Shown: positions 24,007 through 32,987, counted from the stretch's first letter. The stretch: 64,000 bases of DNA from Desulfovibrio gilichinskyi (GCF_900177375.1 NZ_FWZU01000004.1:62001-126000), one strand, 5' to 3'. Notes: generated by a model from the sequence alone, not told the origin. Translations and numbers: made by a program.

Positions 24007-24733
24007 CGCAGTCTTGCTGCTGGTTTTGCCCGCGGTTGTTTTTGCGCAGGACCAGACCATTCCGACTTTGACTCTGAACCTTGCTGCCGGGCAGGAAGAG
24101 CCTGAGCAGGTTTCACGTCTGCTTGAAATCCTTTTTTTGCTGACAGTTTTGGGTATGGCTCCATCCATACTTCTGACCATGACTTCTTTTACAAGAATTA
24201 TTATTGTCTTTCATTTTTTGAGGCAGGCAATGGGTACCCAGCAGATGCCGCCGAACCAGATTCTTGCAAGTCTTGCAATTTTTATGACTGTAGTAATAAT
24301 GATGCCGACAGGGAAAGCTATTAACGACACAGCATTACAGCCATATCTGAACGAAGAAATCGGTTTTAAAGAGGCTCTGAACAAAGCGCAGATTCCAGCT
24401 AGAAAGTTTATGTTCAAGCATACCAGAGAGAAAGATCTTTCAATTTTCTATTCCATAACAGGTGAAGTAAGACCCAAAACTAAAGAAGACGTTAACACCA
24501 TGCTTTTGGTTGCAGCTTATACAATCAGCGAACTTAAGACCGGGTTTACCATCGGATTTTTGATTTATGTACCGTTCTTGATTCTTGATATGGTTATTGC
24601 CAGTATTCTGCTGGCTATGGGTATGATGATGCTGCCGCCTGCAATGGTTTCGTTACCGTTTAAAATTCTTTTGTTTATTATGGTCGACGGCTGGTCCTTG
24701 CTGACCGGTTCGCTTGTTAATACTTTTCAGTGA
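23939..24733 (+). CDS. fliP: Flagellar export gate protein FliP
   Basis: FliP forms the pentameric core of the type III export gate. The start at ATG 23939 has AAGGGA 8 nt upstream; another ATG lies three codons later. A cleavable signal sequence (LLTLSAVLLLVLPAVVFA) is followed by the family pattern: LLFLLTVLGMAPSILLTMTS (within residues about 60-85), FTRIIIVFHFLRQAMGTQQM, PPNQILASLAIFMTVVIMMP and the C-terminal helices LLAMGMMMLPPAMVSLPFKI. The 264-residue length is usual. It overlaps fliO by 68 bp and is followed 69 bp later by fliQ. No fliR follows; the next plus-strand position is a terminator. Confidence 0.96.
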   Translation: MERMTKNLPGFLKKKLPALLTLSAVLLLVLPAVVFAQDQTIPTLTLNLAAGQEEPEQVSRLLEILFLLTVLGMAPSILLTMTSFTRIIIVFHFLRQAMGTQQMPPNQILASLAIFMTVVIMMPTGKAINDTALQPYLNEEIGFKEALNKAQIPARKFMFKHTREKDLSIFYSITGEVRPKTKEDVNTMLLVAAYTISELKTGFTIGFLIYVPFLILDMVIASILLAMGMMMLPPAMVSLPFKILLFIMVDGWSLLTGSLVNTFQ

Positions 24734-24802
24734 CGAAGCCGTAGATTTGTTCTGATGGAGTGGTGCGACCTTGAAGTGGTTTGTTAATATACGGAGATAG
24801 TT

Positions 24803-25072
24803 ATGACCCCTGAATTCGTTATCGGATTCGCAAGACAGTCAATTGAATTGTCCCTTACGCTGGCGTTGCCGATGCTCGGGGTCGGTTTGGTCGTAGGTAT
24901 TTTTGTAAGTGTTATTCAGGCCGCCACGCAGATTCAGGAAATGACACTTACTTTTGTTCCGAAAATCGTATCTATGTTTATTGCTCTGCTTATAGCCTTT
25001 CCGTGGATAATGGACAAAATGATTGATTTTACTCGCAATATTTTTATAAATCTTCCTAATTACATACGGTAA
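24803..25072 (+). CDS. fliQ: Flagellar export gate protein FliQ
   Basis: FliQ is the small two-helix subunit that wraps around the FliP-FliR core of the export gate. The 89-residue product begins MTPEFVIGFARQSIELSLTL, continues with the first hydrophobic helix (LALPMLGVGLVVGIFVSVIQ), the very conserved AATQIQEMTLTFVPKI loop and a second helix (SMFIALLIAFPWIMDKMIDF). This matches the family length and order. A GGAG-type site precedes the ATG. It ends the flagellar block: a bidirectional terminator follows, and fliR and flhB must be elsewhere. Confidence 0.96.
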   Translation: MTPEFVIGFARQSIELSLTLALPMLGVGLVVGIFVSVIQAATQIQEMTLTFVPKIVSMFIALLIAFPWIMDKMIDFTRNIFINLPNYIR

Positions 25073-25095
25073 TTTTTTGATTAATTTATCATAAA

Positions 25096-25129
25096 AAAGT
25101 CCTTGGAACTGCTAAGTTTCAAGGACTTT
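25096..25129. terminator. Bidirectional terminator between fliQ and rlmB
   Basis: AAAGTCCTTGGAA (25096-25108) pairs with TTTCAAGGACTTT (25117-25129) with one mismatch. A-rich and T-rich flanks on both sides suit the two convergent genes. Confidence 0.85.
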
Positions 25130-25151
25130 CTAATTTATAAAGCAGAGTTGA

Positions 25152-25907
25152 TTAAACTAAATTTCTGGAAAATTCGCTGATAAGTATTGCACCGGCCTGT
25201 GCAACGTTAAGCGAGTCGAATTCTCGCCTGAAAGGGATGTGAATCAGCTCCTGACATCGTTTTTCAACACCGAGTCTGATTCCTTTTTCCTCGTTACCGA
25301 GAACTAATATTGCCGGCCCCGTAAGCTTTACATCATATACAGGATTTGAATCGTCTGCCAGCCCAGCTCCATAGGTGTTTATGCCCATATCAAGGGCTTT
25401 ATCTAATGCCTGAGAAATATTTGAAACTCTGGCAATAGGCAGTTTTGTCAACGCTCCGGCACTTGCCTTAACAGCTCCTGGTCCGAGAAATGCCGCGCCG
25501 TGGCGAGCCACAACGAGTCCTGCTCCGCCTAAAGAATACAATGTTCTGGCGAGAGTGCCGACGTTGCCGGGGTCTTGAACCTGATCAAGTACCACGAGAA
25601 GAGGGAGTGGTGCCTCGGAAAGGCCTGCTAAAAGTTCATCGAAGTCTACAAATGACAGTGCTGCCACTTTCGCGATTAGACCTTGATGATTCCCAGAAAA
25701 AATACGGGCCAGTTCTTCTTTTTCTCCAATTTTATATTTGATGCCGAACTTTTTACATCTTTCAATCGTTCTTTCGAAATTTTTGTCCTGACGGCCTTTT
25801 TGAATATAAAGCATGTCAATGCTCTTGGGGTCGTTTAAAAGCAGTTCCTGGACAGGTTTCCGGCCTACAATGATGGAATTCTCATCTTCTTGTGAATTAT
25901 TTTTCAT
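25152..25907 (-). CDS. rlmB: SpoU/TrmH-family rRNA 2'-O-methyltransferase (RlmB type)
   Basis: A SAM-dependent SPOUT methyltransferase, probably 23S rRNA Gm2251 methylation by an RlmB-type enzyme. The 251-residue protein has the N-terminal substrate-binding domain (SIIVGRKPVQELLLNDPKSI) and the three SPOUT motifs: LDQVQDPGNVGTLARTLYSL, ILVLGNEEKGIRLGVE and IPFRREFDSLNVAQAGAILI, which form the trefoil knot. I start it at ATG 25907, where AAGGTAA lies upstream; a longer frame adds 28 residues unlike the family. A related tRNA or rRNA site specificity cannot be excluded from sequence alone. Confidence 0.92.
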   Translation of the reverse strand: MKNNSQEDENSIIVGRKPVQELLLNDPKSIDMLYIQKGRQDKNFERTIERCKKFGIKYKIGEKEELARIFSGNHQGLIAKVAALSFVDFDELLAGLSEAPLPLLVVLDQVQDPGNVGTLARTLYSLGGAGLVVARHGAAFLGPGAVKASAGALTKLPIARVSNISQALDKALDMGINTYGAGLADDSNPVYDVKLTGPAILVLGNEEKGIRLGVEKRCQELIHIPFRREFDSLNVAQAGAILISEFSRNLV

Positions 25908-26361
25908 TAAAATTACCTTGTATTGCGAAATTATTATTTTGCGGTAGTTATGGTTGAGAGCATTTACACTGATTTTTACCCGATTGAGCAAGGTAAATGA
26001 ACAAAAAAATGGTATTTGTCTATTCAGCCGTATTAATTGTCAAAAAAATTCTAAATTAACATTTAGTGATAAATGAATGTCATTTTCGCTAAGTATATGT
26101 GAACCGGAAATCATAAAAAATAGCATAAACCCCCGCTGTTGAGCCGACTGTGGCTCTTTAATCCTTTTGTTTTGCTATTGCAAACCTTCAAACTTTAGTA
26201 TAGCTCTACTAATGTTTAATATTGACCCTTGAAATGGATAAAAGAGCTTTATTCTTAAACGGTTAAATGCTTTTTAACTTAACTAACCAACTAAAACCTA
26301 TAGTTTTTCTAGAAAATTTATGGATATAAATAGCATATATAACTCAAAGGTGGAGCAGACT
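25908..26361. other. AT-rich divergent intergenic region
   Basis: About 450 bp between two divergent genes, so it must hold both promoters. I find no gene or RNA family. A small hairpin GAGCC-GACTGT-GGCTC at 26141-26156 is followed by TTTA; the rest is AT-rich without clear repeats. Confidence 0.5.
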
Positions 26362-27978
26362 ATGAGTAGACCGAAATTATTCCGTTTGATTGCGCTGCTG
26401 GCCCTTTTCCTTATTTTTTCAGGGTGTGCGCATAAAACCGTAACTTCGGAGTCAGAACCTGAAGTTCTTTTTACAGATAATAGTACTGCCGAGGCTGATT
26501 ATACTGATGCAGGAGTTGAAACTCTTGATCCTGAGCTTGAAGCAGTGCCTGCTGAACCTCAAGAATTGACACCGGAAGAACAGAAAGCGCTGCTTTCCAG
26601 TAGTTGCGGAATAAATTTTGACCTTGATGTTCATGATACTAAAGAAGTACAGCAGCATTTTGGTTACTTTACACATAAAGCTCGTAAAACTTTTACAAAC
26701 TGGCTTAAACGGGCCGAACCGTTTTTGCCTTATGTCCGCGAAGTTCTCTCACAGAATGATATGCCACAGGATCTCGCGATGCTTCCTTTCGCTGAAAGCG
26801 GGTATAACTCCATGGCTTATTCAAGAGCCGGAGCTGCAGGGATGTGGCAGTTTATGCCTTATACAGGGCGTAAATACGGCCTTAGGGTAAACTGGTGGGT
26901 AGATGAACGTAGAGATCCACATAAAGCAACACTTGCTGCAGTTGAATATTTGAAAGTCCTTCATGAAATGTTCGGTGATTGGTATTTGGCACTTGCTGCA
27001 TATAATGCCGGGGAAGGTAAAATCGGCAGAGCCCTGGAAAAAACAGGAGCAGAAGACTTTTTCGATCTTACACAAAAGAATCACCAACTTAGCAGAAAGT
27101 ATAGACTGAGAGCTGAAACAAAAAATTACGTTCCTAAATTTATTGCTATTTCTAAGATTTTTAAAAATCTTGAACCACTTGGATTTGAAAAAATTAATTG
27201 GGAAAATGGTTTAGAAGTAGAGTCTATTAAAGTTCCTGGTGGAACAGATTTACTAGCTCTTGCAAAATCCTGTGATATGAAGTGGAGTGATTTTCATAAG
27301 TTGAATCCTCATTTCCGCAGACAAGTCAGCCCGCCTGATGTTGTTACAAATGCATATTTACCGCTTAGATTAATGGCGAAGGCTTCAAGCTATCTTGAAA
27401 GCCCTCGTTCAAGGCCTTTTGCCGGATATAAACGTTACAAAGTTCGTAGTGGTGATTCATGGAATCGTATCGCCCGTAACAACCGTGTTCCAGTTGATGT
27501 TCTTAAAAGTGTGAATAACGCTAGATCCAATTTGATTAGACCCGGCCAGTTTGTAATGATTCCTGGAAAAGGTGGGGCAGACTTTTTTGATACTCGTGAA
27601 GTCACAAAAACTCGCCGTACAGCGCAGAACAGGGCAAATTATAAAGTCCGAAACGGGGATACCCTATGGGATATAGCCAGCCGTTACAGTGTTAGTGTAA
27701 ATACTCTTAAGCGCTCAAACGGGTTGCGTACTTCTAAGCTTAAAATCGGGCAAAAAATATTTATCCCTGACAATTCAGCTCAGAGTACAAAGATCTCCAA
27801 TGCCAAGGCTGAAAATGTAAATAACCAGTTGGTTCAGTATAAAGTTAGGCGTGGTGATAATCTGTATGGGATAGCTCGCCGCTTTGGTGTTAAGGTGTCT
27901 TCACTAATGGAGTGGAACAGACTTAATTCCAAAAGCATTATTAGACCGGGTGACAGCATCAAGGTCTATGTCCAGTAA
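26362..27978 (+). CDS. MltD-like lytic transglycosylase lipoprotein with three LysM domains
   Basis: A peptidoglycan-cleaving enzyme of 538 residues, anchored in the outer membrane. ATG 26362 is preceded by GGTGGAG. The signal peptide ends in the lipobox FSGC (Cys22). An acidic linker of about 60 residues precedes an SLT/GH23 domain (about 130-240) with Glu145 in LPFAESGYNS as the likely catalytic acid, SRAGAAGMWQFMPYTGRKYG and LALAAYNAGEGKI. Three LysM modules start near residues 355, 426 and 490 (KVRSGDSWNRIA, KVRNGDTLWDIA, KVRRGDNLYGIA). It stands alone before a strong terminator. MltD of E. coli has a similar plan with two LysM. Confidence 0.94.
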   Translation: MSRPKLFRLIALLALFLIFSGCAHKTVTSESEPEVLFTDNSTAEADYTDAGVETLDPELEAVPAEPQELTPEEQKALLSSSCGINFDLDVHDTKEVQQHFGYFTHKARKTFTNWLKRAEPFLPYVREVLSQNDMPQDLAMLPFAESGYNSMAYSRAGAAGMWQFMPYTGRKYGLRVNWWVDERRDPHKATLAAVEYLKVLHEMFGDWYLALAAYNAGEGKIGRALEKTGAEDFFDLTQKNHQLSRKYRLRAETKNYVPKFIAISKIFKNLEPLGFEKINWENGLEVESIKVPGGTDLLALAKSCDMKWSDFHKLNPHFRRQVSPPDVVTNAYLPLRLMAKASSYLESPRSRPFAGYKRYKVRSGDSWNRIARNNRVPVDVLKSVNNARSNLIRPGQFVMIPGKGGADFFDTREVTKTRRTAQNRANYKVRNGDTLWDIASRYSVSVNTLKRSNGLRTSKLKIGQKIFIPDNSAQSTKISNAKAENVNNQLVQYKVRRGDNLYGIARRFGVKVSSLMEWNRLNSKSIIRPGDSIKVYVQ

Positions 27979-27997
27979 GTTTTAATAGTTGTTTATT

Positions 27998-28040
27998 AAA
28001 AAAAATGCCCGTTGCAGTCACTGCAACGGGCATTTTTTTT
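27998..28040. terminator. Strong bidirectional terminator
   Basis: A perfect 20-bp inverted repeat (27998-28017 with 28021-28040) with a 3-nt loop; the GC core CCCGTTGCAG is flanked by eight A on one side and eight T on the other. It serves both convergent genes. Confidence 0.95.
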
Positions 28041-28052
28041 CCTGAATAAAAT

Positions 28053-28871
28053 TTATAAATGCTCTAGTAAAAGTTCTCTGGCTCTTAACTCATCTAAATC
28101 GAGTCCTGTCCATATTTTAAACTGCGCTAACCCCTGATGTAAAAACATTTCAATTCCGCTGAGGGTTTTACAACCTTTTGCTTTCGCTTCTTTAAGAAAA
28201 ATTGTTTCAAGAGGGTTGTAGATTAGATCGTAGGCTATTGTTTTCTTATCAACATTATCCATGATCATCGGGTTGAGTTCTTGCTTGTCACCAGACATTC
28301 CAAGTGAGGTTGAATTTATGATTAGATCATAATGTTCATCACCACGTTTCTTCCAATCAAGACTTGATATCCCGAATTCTTCAGCTAGATCGTCAGCTTT
28401 GGATTTTGTTCTGTTTGTAATTGAAATTTCTTTTATTTGCAGACTTTTAAGACCTACAATAGCCGCGCGGGAGGCCCCGCCTGCGCCGAGAAGTAATGCG
28501 TTTTTAACATGATCACAATGCGGCCTGAGCGGCTCTGAGCAACCTGCTGTATCGGTATTGTCACCGATCAGTTTATCTTGTTCCCAGTATAGAGTGTTAA
28601 CAGCTCCCACTCCCTTTGCGCGTATGGTCAGTTCATCAATGTAGTCCATTACGGAAATCTTGTGCGGAATGGTAACGCTTGCTCCTGAAATTGGAAGAGT
28701 TTTGAACGCATTCATAAAGTCGGCTATCTTTTCAGGAGCTGTAGGCCATGCCATATATACAGCATTTATGTCTTTTTGTGCAAAACCCCAGTTATGTAGA
28801 AGAGGGCTCATTGAGTGGCCGAGAGGGTAGCCGATTATTCCGAAAAGTTTTTCAGGCTTGAAAACGTTCAT
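28053..28871 (-). CDS. aroE: Shikimate dehydrogenase
   Basis: AroE reduces 3-dehydroshikimate to shikimate with NADPH, the fourth step toward chorismate. The 272-residue protein has the substrate-binding start IGYPLGHSMSPLLHN, the catalytic-lysine segment SVTIPHKISVMDYIDEL, GDNTDTAGCSEPL with the catalytic aspartate, the nucleotide loop LLGAGGASRAAIV and the NADP-contacting ITNRTKSKADDLAEEF. AAGGAG lies 8 nt before the ATG. It is downstream of the ferredoxin oxidoreductase operon on the same strand but is separated from it by a terminator. No other aromatic pathway genes are nearby. Confidence 0.96.
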   Translation of the reverse strand: MNVFKPEKLFGIIGYPLGHSMSPLLHNWGFAQKDINAVYMAWPTAPEKIADFMNAFKTLPISGASVTIPHKISVMDYIDELTIRAKGVGAVNTLYWEQDKLIGDNTDTAGCSEPLRPHCDHVKNALLLGAGGASRAAIVGLKSLQIKEISITNRTKSKADDLAEEFGISSLDWKKRGDEHYDLIINSTSLGMSGDKQELNPMIMDNVDKKTIAYDLIYNPLETIFLKEAKAKGCKTLSGIEMFLHQGLAQFKIWTGLDLDELRARELLLEHL

Positions 28872-28897
28872 TCTTGGCTCCTTGGATTAAAAGAAAG

Positions 28898-28933
28898 CCC
28901 GGATAGATATGCAAAAAAGCTTTTCTATCCGGG
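28898..28933 (-). terminator. Terminator of the oxidoreductase operon
   Basis: CCCGGATAG (28898-28906) pairs with CTATCCGGG (28925-28933). On the minus strand TTTCTTTT follows. It lies between the gamma-subunit gene and aroE. Confidence 0.8.
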
Positions 28934-28969
28934 ACTTGATAGCCGTTATGATTACTGTGAATCTGTTAA

Positions 28970-29515
28970 TTACGCAACCGCGTCCGCTCCGGCTTGCAGG
29001 GCTTCGGCGTTTTTTGGAATAAGGTGGCTGTAATGAGCTGAGATTACATTAGGAAGGCTGTCAATAACGGACTTAAGGTCCATAATACCGCTTGCTTTAA
29101 TGAATGCCCCAAGGGCTACCATGTTCGCCATGCGTGTATTGCCCAGTTTGTCTGCAATATCGTTGGCAGGAACGAGGTATGACCTGATGCGTCCTGTCTC
29201 AACCAGTTCTTTATCAATCAGAGATGAGTTTACGATCTGGATTCCACCGTCCATAAGCCTCGACTGGAATTTATCGAGCGAAGGGCGGTTCATCGTAATC
29301 AGACTGTGCGGGTTGCGGATGATTGGAGATCCGATTTCTTCTTCCGAAAGAACAACGGTGCAGTTGGCTGTTCCACCACGCATTTCAGGTCCGTATACAG
29401 GGATATAAGTGACATTAAGTCCGGCGTTCATACCCGCATACGCCAACAGATTGCCGATAAGCATGACACCCTGTCCGCCGAATCCGGCAATAATGCTGTC
29501 AATATACTTGCTCAT
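28970..29515 (-). CDS. 2-oxoacid:ferredoxin oxidoreductase gamma subunit
   Basis: The CoA-binding gamma subunit of a four-part 2-oxoacid:ferredoxin oxidoreductase, which turns a 2-oxoacid plus CoA into acyl-CoA, CO2 and reduced ferredoxin. The 181 residues begin SIIAGFGGQGVMLIGNLLAY and contain VYGPEMRGGTANCTVVLS and IRNPHSLITMNRPSLDKF, the family marks. It is the last gene of the minus-strand order delta-alpha-beta-gamma, starting 4 bp after the beta stop. The oxoacid (2-oxoisovalerate, 2-oxoglutarate or pyruvate) cannot be assigned by eye; the arrangement most resembles VorDBAC or KorDABC sets. Confidence 0.93.
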   Translation of the reverse strand: MSKYIDSIIAGFGGQGVMLIGNLLAYAGMNAGLNVTYIPVYGPEMRGGTANCTVVLSEEEIGSPIIRNPHSLITMNRPSLDKFQSRLMDGGIQIVNSSLIDKELVETGRIRSYLVPANDIADKLGNTRMANMVALGAFIKASGIMDLKSVIDSLPNVISAHYSHLIPKNAEALQAGADAVA

Positions 29516-29519
29516 CTGG

Positions 29520-30284
29520 TTAATCCTCCGTTTCCACTGTTAAATCTTTAAAAACTCCCAGCGGAAAGTAAGGAATCAGTTCTTCTTCGATTCTTTCGTT
29601 CGCTTTGATAGGGGTCATTCTCCAGTTTGTCGGGCAGGTTGCCAGAAGCTCTATAAATCCGAACCCAAGTTCTTTCTGCTGAACTTCAAAAGCTTTTTTC
29701 ATAGCTTTTTTGGCTTTACGGATATTTTTAACATTGTTCAAAGCGACGCGGGCAGAAAAAGCTGTTCCACCAAGCTGACTGATTATTTCAGCCATGCGGA
29801 TAGGCATACCTTCTTTACTGGCATTACGTCCGGCAGGGGATGTTGTGGTCTTTTGACCCACCATTGTAGTAGGTGCCATCTGTCCACCTGTCATTCCGTA
29901 AACGGTGTTATTTACAAAGATGATTGAAACGTTCTCACCACGGTTTGCGCAGTGCATAATTTCAGCCATACCGATTGATGCAAGGTCCCCGTCTCCTTGA
30001 TAGGAAAGGACAAACTTGTCTGGACGTGCCCTTTTAACACCTGTTGCGACAGCCGGAGCGCGTCCGTGAGGAGCTTCAACGCTATCAACATTAAGGTAGT
30101 TGTAAAGGAATACAGAACAGCCGATGGCGGTAATGAGAAGAGTGTTCTCGGTCAGTCCCATTTCGCTGAGCAGTTCTCCTGCCAGTCTTTGCGCTACGCC
30201 GTGCTGACAGCCGGGGCAGTAGTGGGTAGGGATATCTACAAGTGCATCGGCTTTGTCGAATGCTAGAATTTCTTGTTCACTCAT
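29520..30284 (-). CDS. 2-oxoacid:ferredoxin oxidoreductase beta subunit (TPP-binding)
   Basis: The 254-residue beta subunit that binds thiamine diphosphate and a 4Fe-4S cluster. YCPGCQHGVAQRLAGELL gives the first cysteine pair, GCSVFLYNYLNVDSVEAPHG follows, and the TPP/Mg motif is YQGDGDLASIGMAEIMHCAN, with NNTVYGMTGGQMAPTTMVGQ after it. The short length and HGRAP segment are typical of the Kor/Vor group rather than of full-length pyruvate:ferredoxin oxidoreductase. The gene starts 2 bp after the end of the alpha subunit gene, so the two are translated together. Confidence 0.95.
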   Translation of the reverse strand: MSEQEILAFDKADALVDIPTHYCPGCQHGVAQRLAGELLSEMGLTENTLLITAIGCSVFLYNYLNVDSVEAPHGRAPAVATGVKRARPDKFVLSYQGDGDLASIGMAEIMHCANRGENVSIIFVNNTVYGMTGGQMAPTTMVGQKTTTSPAGRNASKEGMPIRMAEIISQLGGTAFSARVALNNVKNIRKAKKAMKKAFEVQQKELGFGFIELLATCPTNWRMTPIKANERIEEELIPYFPLGVFKDLTVETED

Positions 30285-30286
30285 AT

Positions 30287-31354
30287 CTATTTGCCTCCAA
30301 GACTTTTGAGGATTGGCTCCTCGAAGTCATCGGGAGTGGGGAGGTTGCCAGGCAGAAATCCGAAGAAGTCTGAATCCGTAATGGTGCGGATTGATAGGCG
30401 GACGTCTTCAACCATCTGCCCAAGGTTGTGTTCAATTGTCAGGAATTTTTTACCTTGTTCAGCAAGTTTCTTAAGGTCATTTGAAGGGAACGGGTAAAGT
30501 GTAATAGGTCTGAACAAACCTACTTTATGGCCGCTGCTTCTGAGTTTTTTGACGGTGCTTTTCACTATTCTGCCGATTGAACCATAGGCCACCACAACAA
30601 GCTCGGCATCATCAATTTGGTATTCTTCCTGTTGAGTGAATTCTCCCATGTCTTCGTACTTTTTCTGCAGGTGTTCATGGTGAGCGGCTAAAGAGCCTTC
30701 ACTGAGGAATAAAGATTTGAGAATGCGTCCTTCGCGTCCTTTGGCTCCGCAGATACGCCAGTCATGACCTTCATTTTTATCAACTTCTTCAGGAGTCCAT
30801 GTAATGACAGGTTCTTTCATCTGTCCAAGAATGGCATCACCTAAAATCATGACAGGGTTGCGATATTTAAAAGCAAGATCAAAGGCTTTAATTACCAGAT
30901 CGTATGCTTCCTGACATGTCCCGGGAGCGAGTACTAAGACTCTGTAGTCACCGTGCCCGCCGCCTTTTACTGATTGAAAATAGTCTCCCTGACTCGGGCC
31001 GATATCGCCAAGTCCCGGTCCACCGCGGTTCATATTGACTATCACGGTAGGCAACTGACTTCCGGCAAGATAGGAAATGGCTTCCTGCTTCAGTGATATG
31101 CCCGGGCTTGATGATGACGTCATGCTTCTGACGCCGCATGCAGCAGCTCCGATGAGCATGTTTGCAGCCGCAACTTCACTTTCAGCCTGAACAAATTCTC
31201 CGCCCACAGCCGGTAATGCTGCCGACATATATTCAGGGATGTCGTTTTGCGGGGTAATGGGGTAGCCAAAGTAACATTTGAGGCCTGCGGCTATAGCTCC
31301 GCGGGCAATGGCCTCATTACCTTTGATAAAAAGTTTTTCACCGTTTTTCGACAT
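30287..31354 (-). CDS. 2-oxoacid:ferredoxin oxidoreductase alpha subunit
   Basis: The 355-residue alpha subunit supplies the pyrimidine-binding half of the active site at the interface with beta. It begins EKLFIKGNEAIARGAIAAGL, then CYFGYPITPQNDIPEYMSAA, the FVQAESEVAAANMLIGAAAC segment with the TPP-activating glutamate, MTSSSSPGISLKQEAISYLA and MNRGGPGLGDIGPSQGDYFQ. These match VorB-type subunits. AGGAG precedes the ATG, and the gene follows the ferredoxin-like delta subunit by one base. In an anaerobe the complex probably works in amino-acid oxidation or reductive carboxylation. Confidence 0.95.
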   Translation of the reverse strand: MSKNGEKLFIKGNEAIARGAIAAGLKCYFGYPITPQNDIPEYMSAALPAVGGEFVQAESEVAAANMLIGAAACGVRSMTSSSSPGISLKQEAISYLAGSQLPTVIVNMNRGGPGLGDIGPSQGDYFQSVKGGGHGDYRVLVLAPGTCQEAYDLVIKAFDLAFKYRNPVMILGDAILGQMKEPVITWTPEEVDKNEGHDWRICGAKGREGRILKSLFLSEGSLAAHHEHLQKKYEDMGEFTQQEEYQIDDAELVVVAYGSIGRIVKSTVKKLRSSGHKVGLFRPITLYPFPSNDLKKLAEQGKKFLTIEHNLGQMVEDVRLSIRTITDSDFFGFLPGNLPTPDDFEEPILKSLGGK

Positions 31355-31355
31355 T

Positions 31356-31589
31356 TTATTCTGCTCCTTTGGCTTTCGGGGTCCTGTAGACGCGAATGGC
31401 CACGTCCGGACACATAAGTGCGCAGGAGGTACATCCTGTACATTTATCCATGTCTTCAGCCGGAACTTCTGCTACTTTGTAGCCGTGCTGATTGAAACGG
31501 TCGGATTGCCTTATAATTTGCTTTGGACAGGCAACAGTGCAAAGAAGGCACCCCTTACACCGTTCTTCCAAAAATTCAACTCGGGACAT
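31356..31589 (-). CDS. 2-oxoacid:ferredoxin oxidoreductase delta subunit (2x[4Fe-4S] ferredoxin)
   Basis: A 77-residue ferredoxin-like electron-transfer subunit. It has two cluster motifs, CKGCLLCTVACPKQII and CTGCTSCALMCPDVAI, separated by an insertion of about 15 residues, as expected for bacterial 2x[4Fe-4S] ferredoxins. AGGAG lies before the ATG. It is the first gene of the operon, and a perfect TATAAT on the minus strand at 31625-31630, about 40 bp upstream of the ATG, is the likely -10 element, although no good -35 is visible. It passes electrons from the TPP subunits to soluble ferredoxin. Confidence 0.94.
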   Translation of the reverse strand: MSRVEFLEERCKGCLLCTVACPKQIIRQSDRFNQHGYKVAEVPAEDMDKCTGCTSCALMCPDVAIRVYRTPKAKGAE

Positions 31590-31669
31590 CCTGAACTCCT
31601 GTTACCGTGATAGAAAAACCCGCAATTATACGGGCTGGAGACCACTACGGACTTTAATAATTTTTGAAA

Positions 31670-31686
31670 GGCCTACAGTATAGGCC
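31670..31686 (-). terminator. Short hairpin after queA
   Basis: GGCCTA (31670-31675) pairs with TAGGCC (31681-31686) around CAGTA; on the minus strand TTTC follows. It lies 69 bp beyond the queA stop, ahead of the oxidoreductase operon. Confidence 0.55.
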
Positions 31687-31754
31687 GACTATTAATTAGC
31701 AGCGTATAATGAAATCAAATTGGGTGCAAACTTTTGGAGTGTTCTGACCTCATA

Positions 31755-32855
31755 TTACTTGATGTACATCGAATCACCATACGAAAAAAATCTGAATTTG
31801 TTTTCAATAGCTTTCTGGTATGCATTCAAGACATTATCCCTGCCGGCAAGGGCCGAAATCATAATGACGAGTGAAGATTCCGGTAAGTGAAAATTAGTTA
31901 TCATACGGTCTACAACTTTAAATTCATAACCTGGGTAGATAAAAATATTTGTTTCTCCCTTAAATTCACAGATTTTGCCTGTTTGCTGAAAAGCTCCTTC
32001 AAGAGTTCTGGCAGAAGTTGTGCCGACTGCAATTACAGGGCGTCCTTCATCTTTAGCTTTTTGGATTGCGCGGGCTGTTGTTTCCGGAATTTCAATGTAC
32101 TCGTTGTGCATTTCATGTTCGCGGATGTCTGTGGTCCTCACGGGACTGAAGGTTCCGTACCCGACATATAAAGTTACTTCGGCTTTTTCTATATTTTTTT
32201 CACGAAGTCTGTCTTCAATTTCCTTTGAAAAATGGAGACCTGCTGTCGGAGCTGCTACCGATCCGGCTTTATCGTCACAGGCGTATAGTGTTTGATATCT
32301 GGTCGTATCATTTTCATCGGCTGCGCGTCTGATGTATGGGGGGAGTGGGATTTTCCCATAAGTTTCAAAAATTTCTTTTAAATTACCTTTCCATTTAAGC
32401 TCTACTTCTGAAAGCCCGAATTGTCCTTTACCTAAAACAGTAAGGTTCATTTCGCAGTCGAATATTACTTCGCTACCTGTTTTTGTCGGCTTGGATGATC
32501 GCAGTAACCCTTTAACTATAGCTTTATTGCCTTCAGGCGTAACTGTAGGTTCAATTAAAGGAACGGGGGTTAGAAGTAAAAACTCAACTCTGCCGCCGGA
32601 AGGCTTTTTTCCGAAAATTCTGGCAGGGATAACTTTTGAATTATTTGCAACCAGCAAAGCTCCTTCAGGTAAAATATCAGGAACGTCAGTGAACGATTTT
32701 AGCTCAGTCCCACCTGTAACCTTATCTAAAACCATCAGTTTGGAACCGTGTCTTTTTTCGGTAGGGCACTGCGCAATGCGATCTTCCGGTAATTCAAAAT
32801 CGTAACTTTTTAAATTTAAATCTTTTGGGATTGTCTTCATTTTTTCAGTTTTCAT
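31755..32855 (-). CDS. queA: S-adenosylmethionine:tRNA ribosyltransferase-isomerase
   Basis: QueA transfers the ribosyl part of SAM to preQ1 at the wobble base of certain tRNAs and forms epoxyqueuosine. The 366-residue protein begins SYDFELPEDRIAQCPTEKR and contains LLVANNSKVIPARIFGKK, GKIPLPPYIRRAADENDTTR, YQTLYACDDKAGSVAAPTAG (then LHFS) and the C-terminal VDRMITNFHLPESSLVIMIS, all family signatures. Two in-frame ATGs lie five codons apart and neither has a good ribosome binding site; I keep the first. It appears to be a single-gene unit, divergent from the coiled-coil regulator at 32988. Confidence 0.96.
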   Translation of the reverse strand: MKTEKMKTIPKDLNLKSYDFELPEDRIAQCPTEKRHGSKLMVLDKVTGGTELKSFTDVPDILPEGALLVANNSKVIPARIFGKKPSGGRVEFLLLTPVPLIEPTVTPEGNKAIVKGLLRSSKPTKTGSEVIFDCEMNLTVLGKGQFGLSEVELKWKGNLKEIFETYGKIPLPPYIRRAADENDTTRYQTLYACDDKAGSVAAPTAGLHFSKEIEDRLREKNIEKAEVTLYVGYGTFSPVRTTDIREHEMHNEYIEIPETTARAIQKAKDEGRPVIAVGTTSARTLEGAFQQTGKICEFKGETNIFIYPGYEFKVVDRMITNFHLPESSLVIMISALAGRDNVLNAYQKAIENKFRFFSYGDSMYIK

Positions 32856-32987
32856 TATTGGTGATAATCTGGTAAGAATCTTTTGAACAAGCAGGATGGT
32901 CCTTTTTAGAACATCGCCTTATGCTTGATTGTACGTTTAAATATGTTGTTTTATTCTCACGTTGATCACGAACTTACGGATTATACT

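Noticed and set aside
26141-26160. Riboswitch or terminator before the transglycosylase gene
   Set aside because: Only a five-pair stem is present, and no conserved aptamer elements can be identified.
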